This document shows, piece by piece, positions 8,161 through 21,200 of a stretch of DNA of 64,000 bases; the first letter of the stretch is position 1; every line of letters starts with the position of its first letter. Where the stretch lies: assembly GCA_965198865.1 (NCBI GenBank), contig CBDAQA010000025.1:806001-870000 (forward strand). The letters are read 5' to 3'. Origin of the DNA: CBDAQA01 sp965198865. GTDB lineage: Bacteria > Planctomycetota > Phycisphaerae > Tepidisphaerales > Tepidisphaeraceae. The notes under the pieces are model-generated. The model worked only from the letters and a program-made list of their open reading frames with translations, did no database searches and was not told the origin of the DNA. Made by a program: the position numbers and the translations under genes.

Positions 8161-8925
8161 GTGTTCGGCCCTTCCACCTATAACTGGCTTCACGCGTTCC
8201 TCGGGGATGGCCTCCGCCTGGGGATGGTGTACGCGAGCCTGTTCGGCATCTGCGGGGTCGCCGTCGTGGCCGGCCGGTGGTCGCGCCGGCACGGCGTGGC
8301 AACCGCCCGGCGGGTGGACCGGGCACTGGCGTGCGGGCTGATCGTCACTTGGGGCACGATGCTGGTGACCTACCTGTCGCCGGGCCGGTTCCATCGGGAC
8401 ACGTCGCTGCCGCTGCACATCTGCCAGTGGGTGTCGCTGGCCGCGCCGATCGCGATCCTGACACGCCGCCGACTGCCGCGGGCGATGGTCTATTACTGGG
8501 GGCTGGGGTTGAGCACGCAGGCGTTCATCCACGTGCATTACGTGGGCGCTCTGACGCACGCCGACACCTACGTCGGCTGGGGGTTCCACGAGGCGAACCT
8601 GGCGGCGGCCGCGTACGACCTGCTGGTCCGCCGGTACCGGCCGACGTGGCGGGACTGGCGCGTCAACGTGATCGCCATCGCCGTTTACGCCGTGGTGATC
8701 GGGTCGCTCGACGCCGCGATGCGGGTCGACTACGGCATGATCGGGCCGCACATCATCTACCCCCCGCTGGCGGCGTTCGGCCCCTGGCCGGGGCGGATCG
8801 TGTGGCTCGCACTGACGTCGGTCGCCATCACGGCCGGGCTGACGCTGGCGTGGCCGCGGAACTGGAGGTGGCCGAGACCGGTCCGGCAACCGCAGTTGCC
8901 GGCGTTTCGCCCCACCGCAGCATGA
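8161..8925 (+). CDS. TIGR02206-type integral membrane protein (YwaF-like)
   Basis: 254 aa from GTG 8161. Six or seven hydrophobic helices are visible. Family-like signatures are LPLHICQWVSLAAPI in the third helix region, YYWGLGLSTQAFIHVH, and a late loop with MIGPHIIYPPLAAFGPWP. The family is widespread and of unknown function. The gap from 7997 contains a possible weak palindrome around 8096-8154 but no gene. The gene appears monocistronic. Confidence 0.75.
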   Translation: MFGPSTYNWLHAFLGDGLRLGMVYASLFGICGVAVVAGRWSRRHGVATARRVDRALACGLIVTWGTMLVTYLSPGRFHRDTSLPLHICQWVSLAAPIAILTRRRLPRAMVYYWGLGLSTQAFIHVHYVGALTHADTYVGWGFHEANLAAAAYDLLVRRYRPTWRDWRVNVIAIAVYAVVIGSLDAAMRVDYGMIGPHIIYPPLAAFGPWPGRIVWLALTSVAITAGLTLAWPRNWRWPRPVRQPQLPAFRPTAA

Positions 8926-9353
8926 GTTGCGACACATCGCGTGCGACCGAGGCCGGCGTCTAAACGACGCCGGCCTGCGGCCGTTCGTCCGGCGGCGGGC
9001 CGGCTTCCACGTTACTCATTTATCCGATTGATGCCGCTCGATATTATCGGCTGCACGATCTTCCTGTGGAGAAGCTGGTGTGAGCGGAATGGTTCAACCC
9101 GCGGTTGGGACGCGGACCGATAGAGTGATTCTCGACCCGCCCTCGCCGCCGGCGAAACGGCCCTGGGGGTCGTCACGGGCCCCGTCCAAATTTACGATTG
9201 CCATCCACAAGATGTGGGGTATGCTGCCCACCCGTTACCCACCACCGGTAGTGCCGGGGTGAAGCGGGTGACGATGTGCGGGCGGTTGCGGCACCTCGAT
9301 TGCTCTAGCTTGGATGGCGGTGATTGCCCCCCATCGTTTGAGGCGTACGACCC
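8926..9353. other. Intergenic region with one strong hairpin
   Basis: 428 bp without a convincing gene. A 10-bp perfect stem at 8951-8960 and 8966-8975 (GGCCGGCGTC and its complement, loop TAAAC) lies just after the TIGR02206 gene. It may end that transcript, although no T-run follows. The remainder, including an AT-richer patch at 9020-9060, shows no recognisable site. Promoter elements for dcd must lie here but cannot be identified confidently. Confidence 0.55.
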
Positions 9354-9914
9354 ATGGGCATCCTGTGCGACACGCAGATCCGCGAGCTGATCGGCATCGA
9401 GCCGTTCGAGGACAATGTCAAGCGGCCCGGAAGGGTCAGCTACGGCGTCAGCAGCTACGGGTACGACGTGCGGGTGGGGTCGATCTTCAAGATCTTCACG
9501 AACGTGAACAGCGAGATCATCGACCCCAAGCGGTTCAGCGCGAAGTCGTTCGTGGAGGTCGACACTGACGGCACGGGCAAGGATCACATCCTGATCCCGC
9601 CGAACAGCTTTGCCCTGTGCGCGACGGTGGAGACGGTGACGATGCCGCGGGGCTACCTGGCGATCTGCGTCGGGAAGAGCACCTACGCCCGGTGCGGGAT
9701 CATCGTGAACGTGACGCCGATCGAGCCGGAGTGGCGGGGGAAGATCACGCTGGAGATCAGCAACACGACGCCGCTGCCGGCCAAGATCTACGCCAACGAG
9801 GGGATCGCGCAGCTGATCTTCCTCAAGGGCGAGGCCGAGTGCGCCGTCAGCTACGCCGACAAGAACGGCAAGTACCAGGACCAGCCGGGGCTGACGCTCC
9901 CGCGGGTCGACTGA
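9354..9914 (+). CDS. dcd: dCTP deaminase
   Basis: 186 aa, normal length. Dcd deaminates dCTP to dUTP, feeding thymidylate synthesis. Visible family features are SYGVSSYGYDVRVG in the N-terminal core, LIPPNSFALCATVETVTMP, the active-site segment VGKSTYARCGIIV with the Ser-Arg pair, and TPIEPEWRGKITLEISNTT with the catalytic Glu. The start ATG lies after a GC-rich leader. Close linkage to nrdJ, 640 bp downstream, is functionally sensible because both supply DNA precursors. Confidence 0.95.
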   Translation: MGILCDTQIRELIGIEPFEDNVKRPGRVSYGVSSYGYDVRVGSIFKIFTNVNSEIIDPKRFSAKSFVEVDTDGTGKDHILIPPNSFALCATVETVTMPRGYLAICVGKSTYARCGIIVNVTPIEPEWRGKITLEISNTTPLPAKIYANEGIAQLIFLKGEAECAVSYADKNGKYQDQPGLTLPRVD

Positions 9915-9959
9915 TTGGTCGGGCCGAATGGTCCGACCGCAAGTGGATAGGAGTCCGCC

Positions 9960-10385
9960 ATGATTTTCAAACAGAATGCCGCGTCGAACGTCCTGGGATT
10001 GATCGTGGCCGCCGCGACGGCGGGCACGGTCGTGGGCTGCGGGGGTGACAAGCAGCCGTCCTACGGGAGCCGGACGGCCGGGTCGTCGTCGATGACCGAC
10101 GCGTCGACCACGCCCCCGCCGGTGACCGTCCCGGCCGGGGCGCTGCCGCTGGCGACGGGGACGTACAACCAGATCCAGTTCAAGGTGCCGAACGAGGCGG
10201 GGATGCTCTACATCTTCGACCAGGACACGAACAAGGTGTACACGACCAACTCGGTCGCGTCGGACGGCGGGAAGTCGATGAGCATGCCCGACCTCGGCCA
10301 CACCGTGCAGGGGCTGAGCACGACCGACCAGTACCGCGTCTTCTTCGCCCCCAGCCAGCCCACGACCAAGCCGATCGGCGGGTAA
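9960..10385 (+). CDS. Small lipoprotein of unknown function
   Basis: 141 aa. GGATAGGAG precedes ATG 9960. The signal segment NVLGLIVAAATAGTVVGC ends in a lipobox-like Cys, followed by a Ser/Thr/Pro-rich spacer. The folded part (residues about 60-130) includes MLYIFDQDTNKVYTT and YRVFFAP and looks like a small beta domain. Similar short lipoproteins are common in planctomycetes, but no function can be assigned. It lies 45 bp after dcd and may be cotranscribed. Confidence 0.7.
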   Translation: MIFKQNAASNVLGLIVAAATAGTVVGCGGDKQPSYGSRTAGSSSMTDASTTPPPVTVPAGALPLATGTYNQIQFKVPNEAGMLYIFDQDTNKVYTTNSVASDGGKSMSMPDLGHTVQGLSTTDQYRVFFAPSQPTTKPIGG

Positions 10386-10554
10386 CCCGCCCGGCCCACT
10401 TCGACCGCTGAACGCCTCCCCCGCGACAGGGATGTCGCGGACCGGTGGGTCCTTGTGCCCATCACACCAGTTTGGATTATGTTAGGTTCCACGGCGTGCC
10501 GTGCCGTGGAGCCTCGCGCCTGTCAGTTGCCCGTCAGTTGAGGGAAGGACCACC

Positions 10555-15672
<5,118 letters not shown>

Positions 15673-15693
15673 TATTTTTTTGTGATATTGTCA

Positions 15694-15727
15694 GCCGCCG
15701 GGCCGCGAAAGCGGCCCGGCGGCTTTT
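15694..15727 (+). terminator. Intrinsic terminator of nrdJ
   Basis: A perfect 13-bp GC-rich stem (15694-15706 with 15711-15723) closes a GAAA tetraloop and is followed by TTTT. It begins 21 bp after the nrdJ stop. This is the clearest rho-independent terminator in the window. Confidence 0.92.
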
Positions 15728-15752
15728 CTCAGATTCATTTACGGGTTTGAAA

Positions 15753-16349
15753 ATGTTTTCGGACCATCCCATCGCGCTAGTCGCAGTCGTCATCGCTATC
15801 TGCATTACCGTTGCCACTGTCGTATGGCTTCTACGCAATCACGACGAATTCTCGCTCGAAGGTGCCTTCAGATCGCTCAAACTTAAATTGGGTGGCCAGA
15901 AGGGCCCTGGCAACCGTCGATCAATCCGAAGATCGACAATCTCGTCGATCGGGAAATTGTTACAATCAATTCCACAGCAACAGGTCCCTTCGCGAAACGA
16001 TTGGCTCGGGAAATCCGCAGCCGCCGCAAACGCCGCCTTAGCTCGGAATGCTATTGGACAAATAGCGACCATAACCGTTATCGCTCAGTGTGCGCAACGA
16101 ACCGTTGGGGGCGTTTACGACGGAATCCTCTGCGTGAGCGCAAATCTACCGTACAATTTACACAAAAAGGTCGAGGTCAGGTTAAACGCATATTTTGATA
16201 CTTCGGACGCCCCGCACACCCAGCGTATCAACTCAAATTTGCCAAAGCAGGAAGTGACGATACAAGGTTTGATAGTACGTGCCGACATCACGAAGGAGAA
16301 CTGGCTACAGGTGGATCTGTTTGAGGCGGAATTCATAGACAGCAAATAA
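15753..16349 (+). CDS. Low-GC single-pass membrane protein, unknown
   Basis: 198 aa from ATG 15753. One membrane helix at residues about 6-26 (IALVAVVIAICITVATVVWLL) is followed by a basic linker and a C-terminal domain that looks beta-rich (VEVRLNAYFDTSD, QEVTIQGLIVRADI). Base composition is visibly lower in GC than nrdJ upstream, and the gene lies between a terminator and a transposase relic, so horizontal acquisition is likely. No family is recognised. Confidence 0.65.
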   Translation: MFSDHPIALVAVVIAICITVATVVWLLRNHDEFSLEGAFRSLKLKLGGQKGPGNRRSIRRSTISSIGKLLQSIPQQQVPSRNDWLGKSAAAANAALARNAIGQIATITVIAQCAQRTVGGVYDGILCVSANLPYNLHKKVEVRLNAYFDTSDAPHTQRINSNLPKQEVTIQGLIVRADITKENWLQVDLFEAEFIDSK

Positions 16350-16420
16350 TACTGTCGGGCGTCTGAAACGGACGGGCGCTGGCAACAGATGAGCGGAAAG
16401 GTGGATAGGTATGCTCTGTC

Positions 16421-17086
16421 TCAAGGCTCGGTGCCTTGCAAGACCATGATGTTGTGAACGACGCAACGGAGCAGTAGTTCCATGGACCGCCGATGTGGGG
16501 TGCGAGCGCGGAGGGACGAGCCCAGGTTCCGCTTGATCATGCTGTTCACCGTCTCGACCTGCCACCGCTGGCCGTAGGTCGCCTGGGTGTGCTCTCGCTT
16601 GAACTGCTGCTTCATCAGCCGCCGGAACCGGGCGGTCGGCTCCTTGTCGGTCGGCCGGCCGATCAGCGGCGGGATCACGGTCCGCACGCCCATGTCGAGC
16701 CGGCCGATCGCGTGGTTCTTCTCCGAGTCGTAGCCGGCGTCCGCCACGAGCACGCGCACGTCGGCGCGCCGCCAGGCGTCGAACAGCAGCGGCTCGAAGT
16801 GGGGGTGGTCCGACCCCATGCCGACCGTGGCGCGGGCGGCGAGGATCAGGTGGCACGACGCGGCGACGGCGACCGAGAGCTTCGGCAGGCCACGGACGGT
16901 CTTGGACCGCTTGAGGTCGGCCGCCGACCTGCCCGGTTTGCCGCCTTTTTTTCGGCGTTCGCCTTGGCCGCCGCCTTGGCGGTCTGGTCCTGCCGCCGCT
17001 CGAAGTGCCGGCTGACGTGGCGCGACTCGAAGCAGGTCGAGTCCATCGACGACGGCTTGGCCGCGTCGCCCCGCACGTCCAGTCAC
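16421..17086 (-). pseudogene. IS5-like transposase, N-terminally truncated, with A7 frameshift site
   Basis: Two overlapping minus-strand frames together give an IS5-type DDE core: Asp in SSMDSTCFESRHVSRH, Asp in LVADAGYDSEKNH, and Glu in RWQVETVNSMIKRN, ending VLQGTEP. The frames meet at a run of seven A (complement of 16946-16952) forming A-AAA-AAG in the upstream frame, the classical minus-one slippery heptamer. The N-terminal portion is missing: homology stops at 17086, where the first REP arm of the RAYT element begins. All three catalytic residues survive but the gene is incomplete. Confidence 0.8.
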
Positions 17087-17145
17087 GTAGGGCGTGGTTC
17101 ACCACGCCTTTTCTCCCGCTCACGGCGTGGTGAACCACGCCCTAC
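17087..17145. repeat. REP palindrome upstream of the RAYT gene
   Basis: A perfect 22-bp inverted repeat: GTAGGGCGTGGTTCACCACG with CC at 17087-17108, and its complement at 17124-17145, around a 15-base spacer. The left arm marks the exact boundary with the truncated IS5-like transposase. The same palindrome occurs twice more at 17765-17817 and 17902-17958. Confidence 0.93.
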
Positions 17146-17183
17146 GTCGGGCGGCGGTGGCCGTTGCGGTATGCTGCGTCGCC

Positions 17184-17756
17184 GTGCCGAACTATCGCCG
17201 ACCGTTTGCTCCCGGGGGGACGTTCTTCTTCACCCTCGTCACGCAGGACCGGCGGCCGATCCTGACCGCCGACATTGCTCGCCCGCTGCTGCGGGCTGCC
17301 CTCTTGGACACGCGACGCGAGCGGCCGTTCGTGCTGTTGGCGATCGTGCTGCTGGCGGACCACCTGCACCTGATCCTGGAGCTGCCGCCGGACGACGCCG
17401 ACTTCGCCACGCGGCTGGCGGCGGTCAAGGCGCGGTTCACCCGCGCGTTCCTCGCCGCCGGCGGCGGCGAGGGGACGGTGACCGCCAGCCGGGCCGCCCA
17501 CGGCGGCCGGGGGGTGTGGCAACCGCGGTACTACGAACACCTGATCCGCGACGAGGCGGACCTCGGGAACCACTTCGATTACCTTCACTACAACCCGGTG
17601 AAGCACGGGGTCGCCACGTGCCCACACGCTTACCCATATTCAACGTTCCCCAAATGGGTCGATCGGAACGTCTACGAGCCGAACTGGGCGTGCGCGTGTG
17701 ATGGCATTGCCGACGTGCCCGATCTCGCGTGGGCCGACGGGCGGGACATGGAGTGA
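17184..17756 (+). CDS. REP-associated tyrosine transposase (RAYT, TnpA_REP)
   Basis: 190 aa from GTG 17184 (VPNYRRPFAPGGTFFFTLVT); a longer in-frame reading would translate the REP palindrome and is unlikely. RAYT proteins are single-strand HUH/Y1-type transposases linked to REP sequences. The His-x-His motif is in LLADHLHLILELP. The tyrosine motif region reads HFDYLHYNPVKHGV. REP palindromes flank it on both sides, and its 3' end is partly duplicated downstream. The gene seems intact. Confidence 0.9.
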   Translation: MPNYRRPFAPGGTFFFTLVTQDRRPILTADIARPLLRAALLDTRRERPFVLLAIVLLADHLHLILELPPDDADFATRLAAVKARFTRAFLAAGGGEGTVTASRAAHGGRGVWQPRYYEHLIRDEADLGNHFDYLHYNPVKHGVATCPHAYPYSTFPKWVDRNVYEPNWACACDGIADVPDLAWADGRDME

Positions 17757-17961
17757 CCCCCCGCAGGGCGTGGTTCACCACGCCGCTCCTGCCTCACGGC
17801 GTGGTGAACCACGCCCTACATTCTGGGCGTGCGCGTGTGATGGCATTGCCGACGTTCCGCACCTCGCGTGGGCCGACGGGCGGGACATGGAGTGACCCCC
17901 CGTAGGGCGTGGTTCACCACGCCGCTCCTGCCTCACGGCGTGGTGAACCACGCCCTACATT
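17684..17961 (+). repeat. Tandem duplication of RAYT 3' end plus REP palindrome
   Basis: Two units of about 139 bp: 17684-17822 and 17823-17961. Each holds the last 75 or so bases of the RAYT gene (from CTGGGCGTGCGCGTGTGATG to its stop) and one REP palindrome with the identical loop GCTCCTGCCTCAC. The second unit carries a few substitutions in the coding copy. From 17962 to 18084 further partial REP-like pieces follow, including AACCCCGGCAGAGCC near 17974 and AACCCGGGCGGAGCC near 18049. Confidence 0.88.
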
Positions 17962-18084
17962 CTGCCTCTAAACCCCGGCAGAGCCGAGGGCTATCGGAAG
18001 GAAGGATCGGCTTCACGCGCAATCCTGCGAACCACGCCCTACATTCAGAACCCGGGCGGAGCCCGGGGGTGACGGAAGATGTTG

Positions 18085-18579
18085 TCAGTCGCTCGCCTTG
18101 AGCGCGCCGATGTGCCGCTTGACGATCTTGTCGGTCTCGGCGGCGAAGGCCCTGAAGTCGCCGGTGCCCTCCTCGGCCTCCTTGGCGAACAGCTTCTCGT
18201 CCTTGGCGTGGATCTGGTCCATGTCCTTCAGGTAGGCGGCGTCGAACTCGGCGGCCGGGACGTCGCTCAGCTTGAGCAGGCGAGCCTTGAACTCCTTGTT
18301 CAACTGCGGCGCGATGGCGACGCCGGCCGCGTCGGCAATGCGCTTCAAATTGCGGTTCACGGCCTCGTGGTCGTGGACCTCGGTCGCCGCCTGGTCGCGC
18401 ACGTCGGCGGCCGTCGCGCGGGCGGCGGCCAGCTTGCTCGCCTCGACCTCGTACGCGCCGCCCTGCGACACCTTGTCGACGAACAGCCGGTCCTTGTCGG
18501 ACGGCGGCTCGGCCGCCCGGGCGGCGGAGGCGAGGGCAAACAGGGCGATGGCGGCGACGGTGGGGAGGCGGGGGGTCAT
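18085..18579 (-). CDS. DUF4142-type secreted protein
   Basis: 164 aa from ATG 18579, chosen because a signal peptide follows immediately (LPTVAAIALFALASAARA). The mature part resembles DUF4142: DRLFVDKVSQGGAYEVEAS, then EVHDHEAVNRNLKRIA and YLKDMDQIHAKDEKLF, predicting a four-helix ferritin-like bundle. DUF4142 proteins are periplasmic and poorly characterised. No operon partner is evident; an inverted repeat lies 90 bp upstream. Confidence 0.8.
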   Translation of the reverse strand: MTPRLPTVAAIALFALASAARAAEPPSDKDRLFVDKVSQGGAYEVEASKLAAARATAADVRDQAATEVHDHEAVNRNLKRIADAAGVAIAPQLNKEFKARLLKLSDVPAAEFDAAYLKDMDQIHAKDEKLFAKEAEEGTGDFRAFAAETDKIVKRHIGALKASD

Positions 18580-18668
18580 GGGCGGGAGCTCGGTTTTGGG
18601 CAAAGCGCGACGGCGAATGATAGGTGGCAATCGACGCCGGGTGGGCCGTTGTTGCGGAGTGACCTCGC

Positions 18669-18750
18669 AGCCGCGCGGCGGGAGCCCGCGGACAATTGTG
18701 CGTCGTGGACCATCCGGCGTCGACGGTCCGCGGGCTTCCGCCACGCGGCT
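18669..18750. repeat. REP-like imperfect palindrome between divergent genes
   Basis: Arms of 25 bp, 18669-18693 and 18726-18750, with two mismatches. The core is GCGGGAGCCCGCGGAC paired with GTCCGCGGGCTTCCGC. It lies in the divergent promoter region of the DUF4142 and DUF4188 genes. Confidence 0.85.
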
Positions 18751-18846
18751 TCAATCCGGACGGTCGCGCCGCAGTGCCGTCCCACAACGCACGCGCTGCC
18801 TGGGCTTTTCGGGTCGGGTACAACGGGCGTGGAAGGAGTGCAGCCC

Positions 18847-19326
18847 ATGCCCGTGATCCCCGGCCGACAGACTGCCCGCATCGAGGGCAACTTCGTGGTG
18901 TTCCTGATCGGCATGCGGATCAACCAGCCGTGGCGGGTGGACAAGTGGCTGCCGGCCATACGGGCGATGCCGGCGATGCTGGCGGAGCTGCGGCGGCGGC
19001 CGGAGCTGGGGCTGCTGCACGCGGAGGGGTCGCTGGCCGGACGGACGGCGCAGCTGGTGCAGTACTGGCGGTCGTTCGACCAGCTGCACGCCTACGCGCA
19101 TGCCAAGGACATGACGCACGTGCCGGCGTGGGCGGATTTCAACCGGCGGACGCGGGGGAACACGGCGGTGGGGATCTTCCACGAGACGTACCTGGTGGCC
19201 GCGGGGCAGTACGAGTGCATCCACGTCAACATGCCGCTCAAGGGGCTGCTGCGGGCGGGGGAACCGGTGGCGGTCACGGGGCGGAACGACTCGGCGCGGC
19301 AGCGGCTGACGCCGGGCGAACCGTAG
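18847..19326 (+). CDS. DUF4188-type protein (monooxygenase-like fold)
   Basis: 159 aa. AAGGAG precedes ATG 18847 at good spacing. Features include the start MPVIPGRQTARIEGNFVVFL, IGMRINQPWRVDKWLPAIRA, VQYWRSFDQLHAYAHAKDM and VGIFHETYLVAAGQYECIHV, matching DUF4188 proteins, which resemble dimeric alpha-beta barrel monooxygenases. The substrate is unknown. It is probably cytoplasmic, as no signal is visible. Confidence 0.8.
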   Translation: MPVIPGRQTARIEGNFVVFLIGMRINQPWRVDKWLPAIRAMPAMLAELRRRPELGLLHAEGSLAGRTAQLVQYWRSFDQLHAYAHAKDMTHVPAWADFNRRTRGNTAVGIFHETYLVAAGQYECIHVNMPLKGLLRAGEPVAVTGRNDSARQRLTPGEP

Positions 19327-19380
19327 TGATCGCCGGCGCGGAGGGTCGCCCCGGCGGTGGGTTTGGGTTCCAATGGGGCG

Positions 19381-19590
19381 ATGCACGACACGGAGAGCCA
19401 GGGGTCGAAGGAGCGGGACCACGTCCACCCGCGGCACCACTTCGTTCGCCGGGCGCATCGGGACTGGCGGGTGTGGGTCGTCGTGCTGCTGATGGTGGCG
19501 CTGGTGCTGGCGTACGTGTTTTCAAACAACCTGTCGCTGCGGCCCGGGCGTCAAGCCGTCCCGCAAACGCCCGCGATCGGCGGGCCGTGA
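19381..19590 (+). CDS. Small single-helix membrane protein
   Basis: 69 aa from ATG 19381; an upstream GTG at 19357 is possible. A charged, His-rich head (HVHPRHHFVRRAHRDW) is followed by one clear membrane helix (VVVLLMVALVLAYVF) and a short Pro/Gly tail. It lies 54 bp after the DUF4188 gene on the same strand and may be cotranscribed. No function recognised. Confidence 0.6.
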   Translation: MHDTESQGSKERDHVHPRHHFVRRAHRDWRVWVVVLLMVALVLAYVFSNNLSLRPGRQAVPQTPAIGGP

Positions 19591-19783
19591 GCAGCCCCTC
19601 CGCGCTCTCGGTTTGGCATTATATTGCTTGGCACACTCGTGGGACTGAGCAAGGTCCGTCCCACCACGTGTCCCACCCACAATCGCAATAATCGCAATGA
19701 CTTGCGCGTATATCGATCGTTGCGGGACGGTTTGGAAACCGTCCCATTTCGTCCCGTTTCGTCCCACGCGGGAGGATCGACAT

Positions 19784-20110
19784 TCAGTGCCGGACGGTGC
19801 CGGCCTGTTGGGTGACGGAGGTCTGGTTGAAGTCGCCGTTGGTGGTGTTGTCCTGGACGGAGGTGGTGACGTTGTACTGGCTGGTGGAGGTCTCGACGAC
19901 GCCGTTGGCGGCGGAGGGAGCGCGGGGCTCGCGGGAGAGGTCGGCCGGGGGGGCGGCGTGGCCGGCGATCGGGGGGTCGAACGCGAGGCCGGTGGCGGTG
20001 CTCGTCGCCGTCGGCGGCGGCGCCGCCGCGGCCGTGGGATGCGGGGAGGCGGGCTGCGCGGCGCATCCGACCAGGAGGGTCGCGGCCATCAGGGGGGTAA
20101 GGGTTCGCAT
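19784..20110 (-). CDS. Small Pro/Ala-rich lipoprotein
   Basis: 108 aa. The signal peptide MRTLTPLMAATLLVGC gives a lipobox at Cys16, followed by a low-complexity Pro/Ala/Thr stretch. The C-terminal 40 residues are Asn/Gln/Thr-rich (SQYNVTTSVQDNTTNGDFNQ), a pattern reminiscent of curlin-like repeats but too short to call. A 22-bp palindrome lies 39 bp past its 3' end at 19724-19745. Confidence 0.6.
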   Translation of the reverse strand: MRTLTPLMAATLLVGCAAQPASPHPTAAAAPPPTATSTATGLAFDPPIAGHAAPPADLSREPRAPSAANGVVETSTSQYNVTTSVQDNTTNGDFNQTSVTQQAGTVRH

Positions 20111-20196
20111 GCCCCCACGATCGTCAAAGCGGGTGCCATGAGATGCCTTGCCACGTTATCGGCTGTCGGCAATCGCCTTGTCGCGGGGCGGGTCAG

Positions 20197-20486
20197 CTAC
20201 TTCTTCATCACTGTTAGGATCGCCGCGGCCCAGTCCTTGCCGAGCGACTCGGCACCCTTGGTGTTGGGGTGCAGGTAAAAGGGGCCGTTCTTGCCCTTCT
20301 GGGGGCTGAGCTCCGTTAGGTAGGTCTCGGCGAAGTGGTCGTAGGCGGCCGTGTTACGGCGGCGCGGACCGGGCCGGTCGTGGGGAAGGTCTGGGCGATG
20401 CCGAGCCGGCCGATCCCGGCCAGGGTTAGCAGTGCGATCGCGACCGGCCGGAAAGGGACCCGCAGTCGCTGGTGACCGGTAGACAT
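20197..20486 (-). pseudogene. SGNH/GDSL-type hydrolase relic (internal deletion)
   Basis: From ATG 20486 the minus strand encodes a signal peptide (FRPVAIALLTLAGIGRLGIA). After about 45 codons the useful frame changes. A second frame then ends YLHPNTKGAESLGKDWAAAI and stops at 20197-20199. This resembles the C-terminal His block of secreted SGNH hydrolases or sialate-esterase-like proteins. The whole catalytic middle, including the Ser motif, is absent. A gene that lost several hundred bases is the simplest reading. Confidence 0.6.
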
Positions 20487-20545
20487 CGAGCCATTCTGTG
20501 ACGGGCAGATGGGCGATGGCAAGGTCGCCGACGTGGGAAGGCGAG

Positions 20546-21118
20546 CTACGCCTTGGCGCGTCGAATGTTCAGCTGGACCGCGGCCGGCTGGGGAGCGGGG
20601 AAGTGGCTGGGCTCAACGGCGATCTGCAGCGCCCGGCGCCGGCCGGCGGGCGGCATGCCCTCCTCGTCGATGATCCGCTGGATGGCCATGATCCCCTCGA
20701 TCAGCGTCTCGGGGCGCGGCGGGCAACCGGGGACGTAGACGTCGACCGGCATGAACTGGTCGATCCCCTGCACGGTGGCATAGGCGTCGAACACGCCGCC
20801 GGTGCTGGCGCAGGCACCCATGCTGATGACCCACTTGGGCTCGGTCATCTGCTGGTAGATGTGCTGCAGGATCGGCATCATCTTGATGGTCACCCGGCCG
20901 GCCACGATCATCAGGTCGGACTGGCGGGGGCTGAACCGCATCGCCTCGGCGCCGAAGCGGGCGAGGTCATACCGGCTGGAGGCGGTGGCCATCAGCTCGA
21001 TGCCGCAGCAGGCCGTCGCGAACGGCATCGGCCAAAGCGAGCTGCGCCGGGACCAGTTGACGACCTTCTTCAGGTTCGTCGTCAGCACGTTGTCCGGCAG
21101 CTGTTGGGTGTCGATCAT
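20546..21118 (-). CDS. nuoB: NADH-quinone oxidoreductase subunit B
   Basis: 190 aa. NuoB carries iron-sulfur cluster N2, the last electron carrier of complex I. Cluster ligands are visible: tandem Cys in FATACCGIELMA, Cys in SMGACASTGG, and Cys in YVPGCPPRPETLIEGI. The RYDLARFGAEAMRFSPRQ segment is also typical. No other nuo gene is adjacent, so it is separated from a complex I operon, or other subunits lie elsewhere. Confidence 0.95.
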   Translation of the reverse strand: MIDTQQLPDNVLTTNLKKVVNWSRRSSLWPMPFATACCGIELMATASSRYDLARFGAEAMRFSPRQSDLMIVAGRVTIKMMPILQHIYQQMTEPKWVISMGACASTGGVFDAYATVQGIDQFMPVDVYVPGCPPRPETLIEGIMAIQRIIDEEGMPPAGRRRALQIAVEPSHFPAPQPAAVQLNIRRAKA

Positions 21119-21200
21119 GGCGGACGTGATTGTAGGGGAGCGATCAACCGATCGCCACGGGCGGCCCGAGCCAAATTGCGGGCGCGGATGCCCGAGGCGA

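Noticed and set aside
10470..10554. Cobalamin riboswitch before nrdJ
   Set aside because: Only a short palindrome (CCACGGC and GCCGTGG) is present; no B12-box-like core or long structured leader was found.
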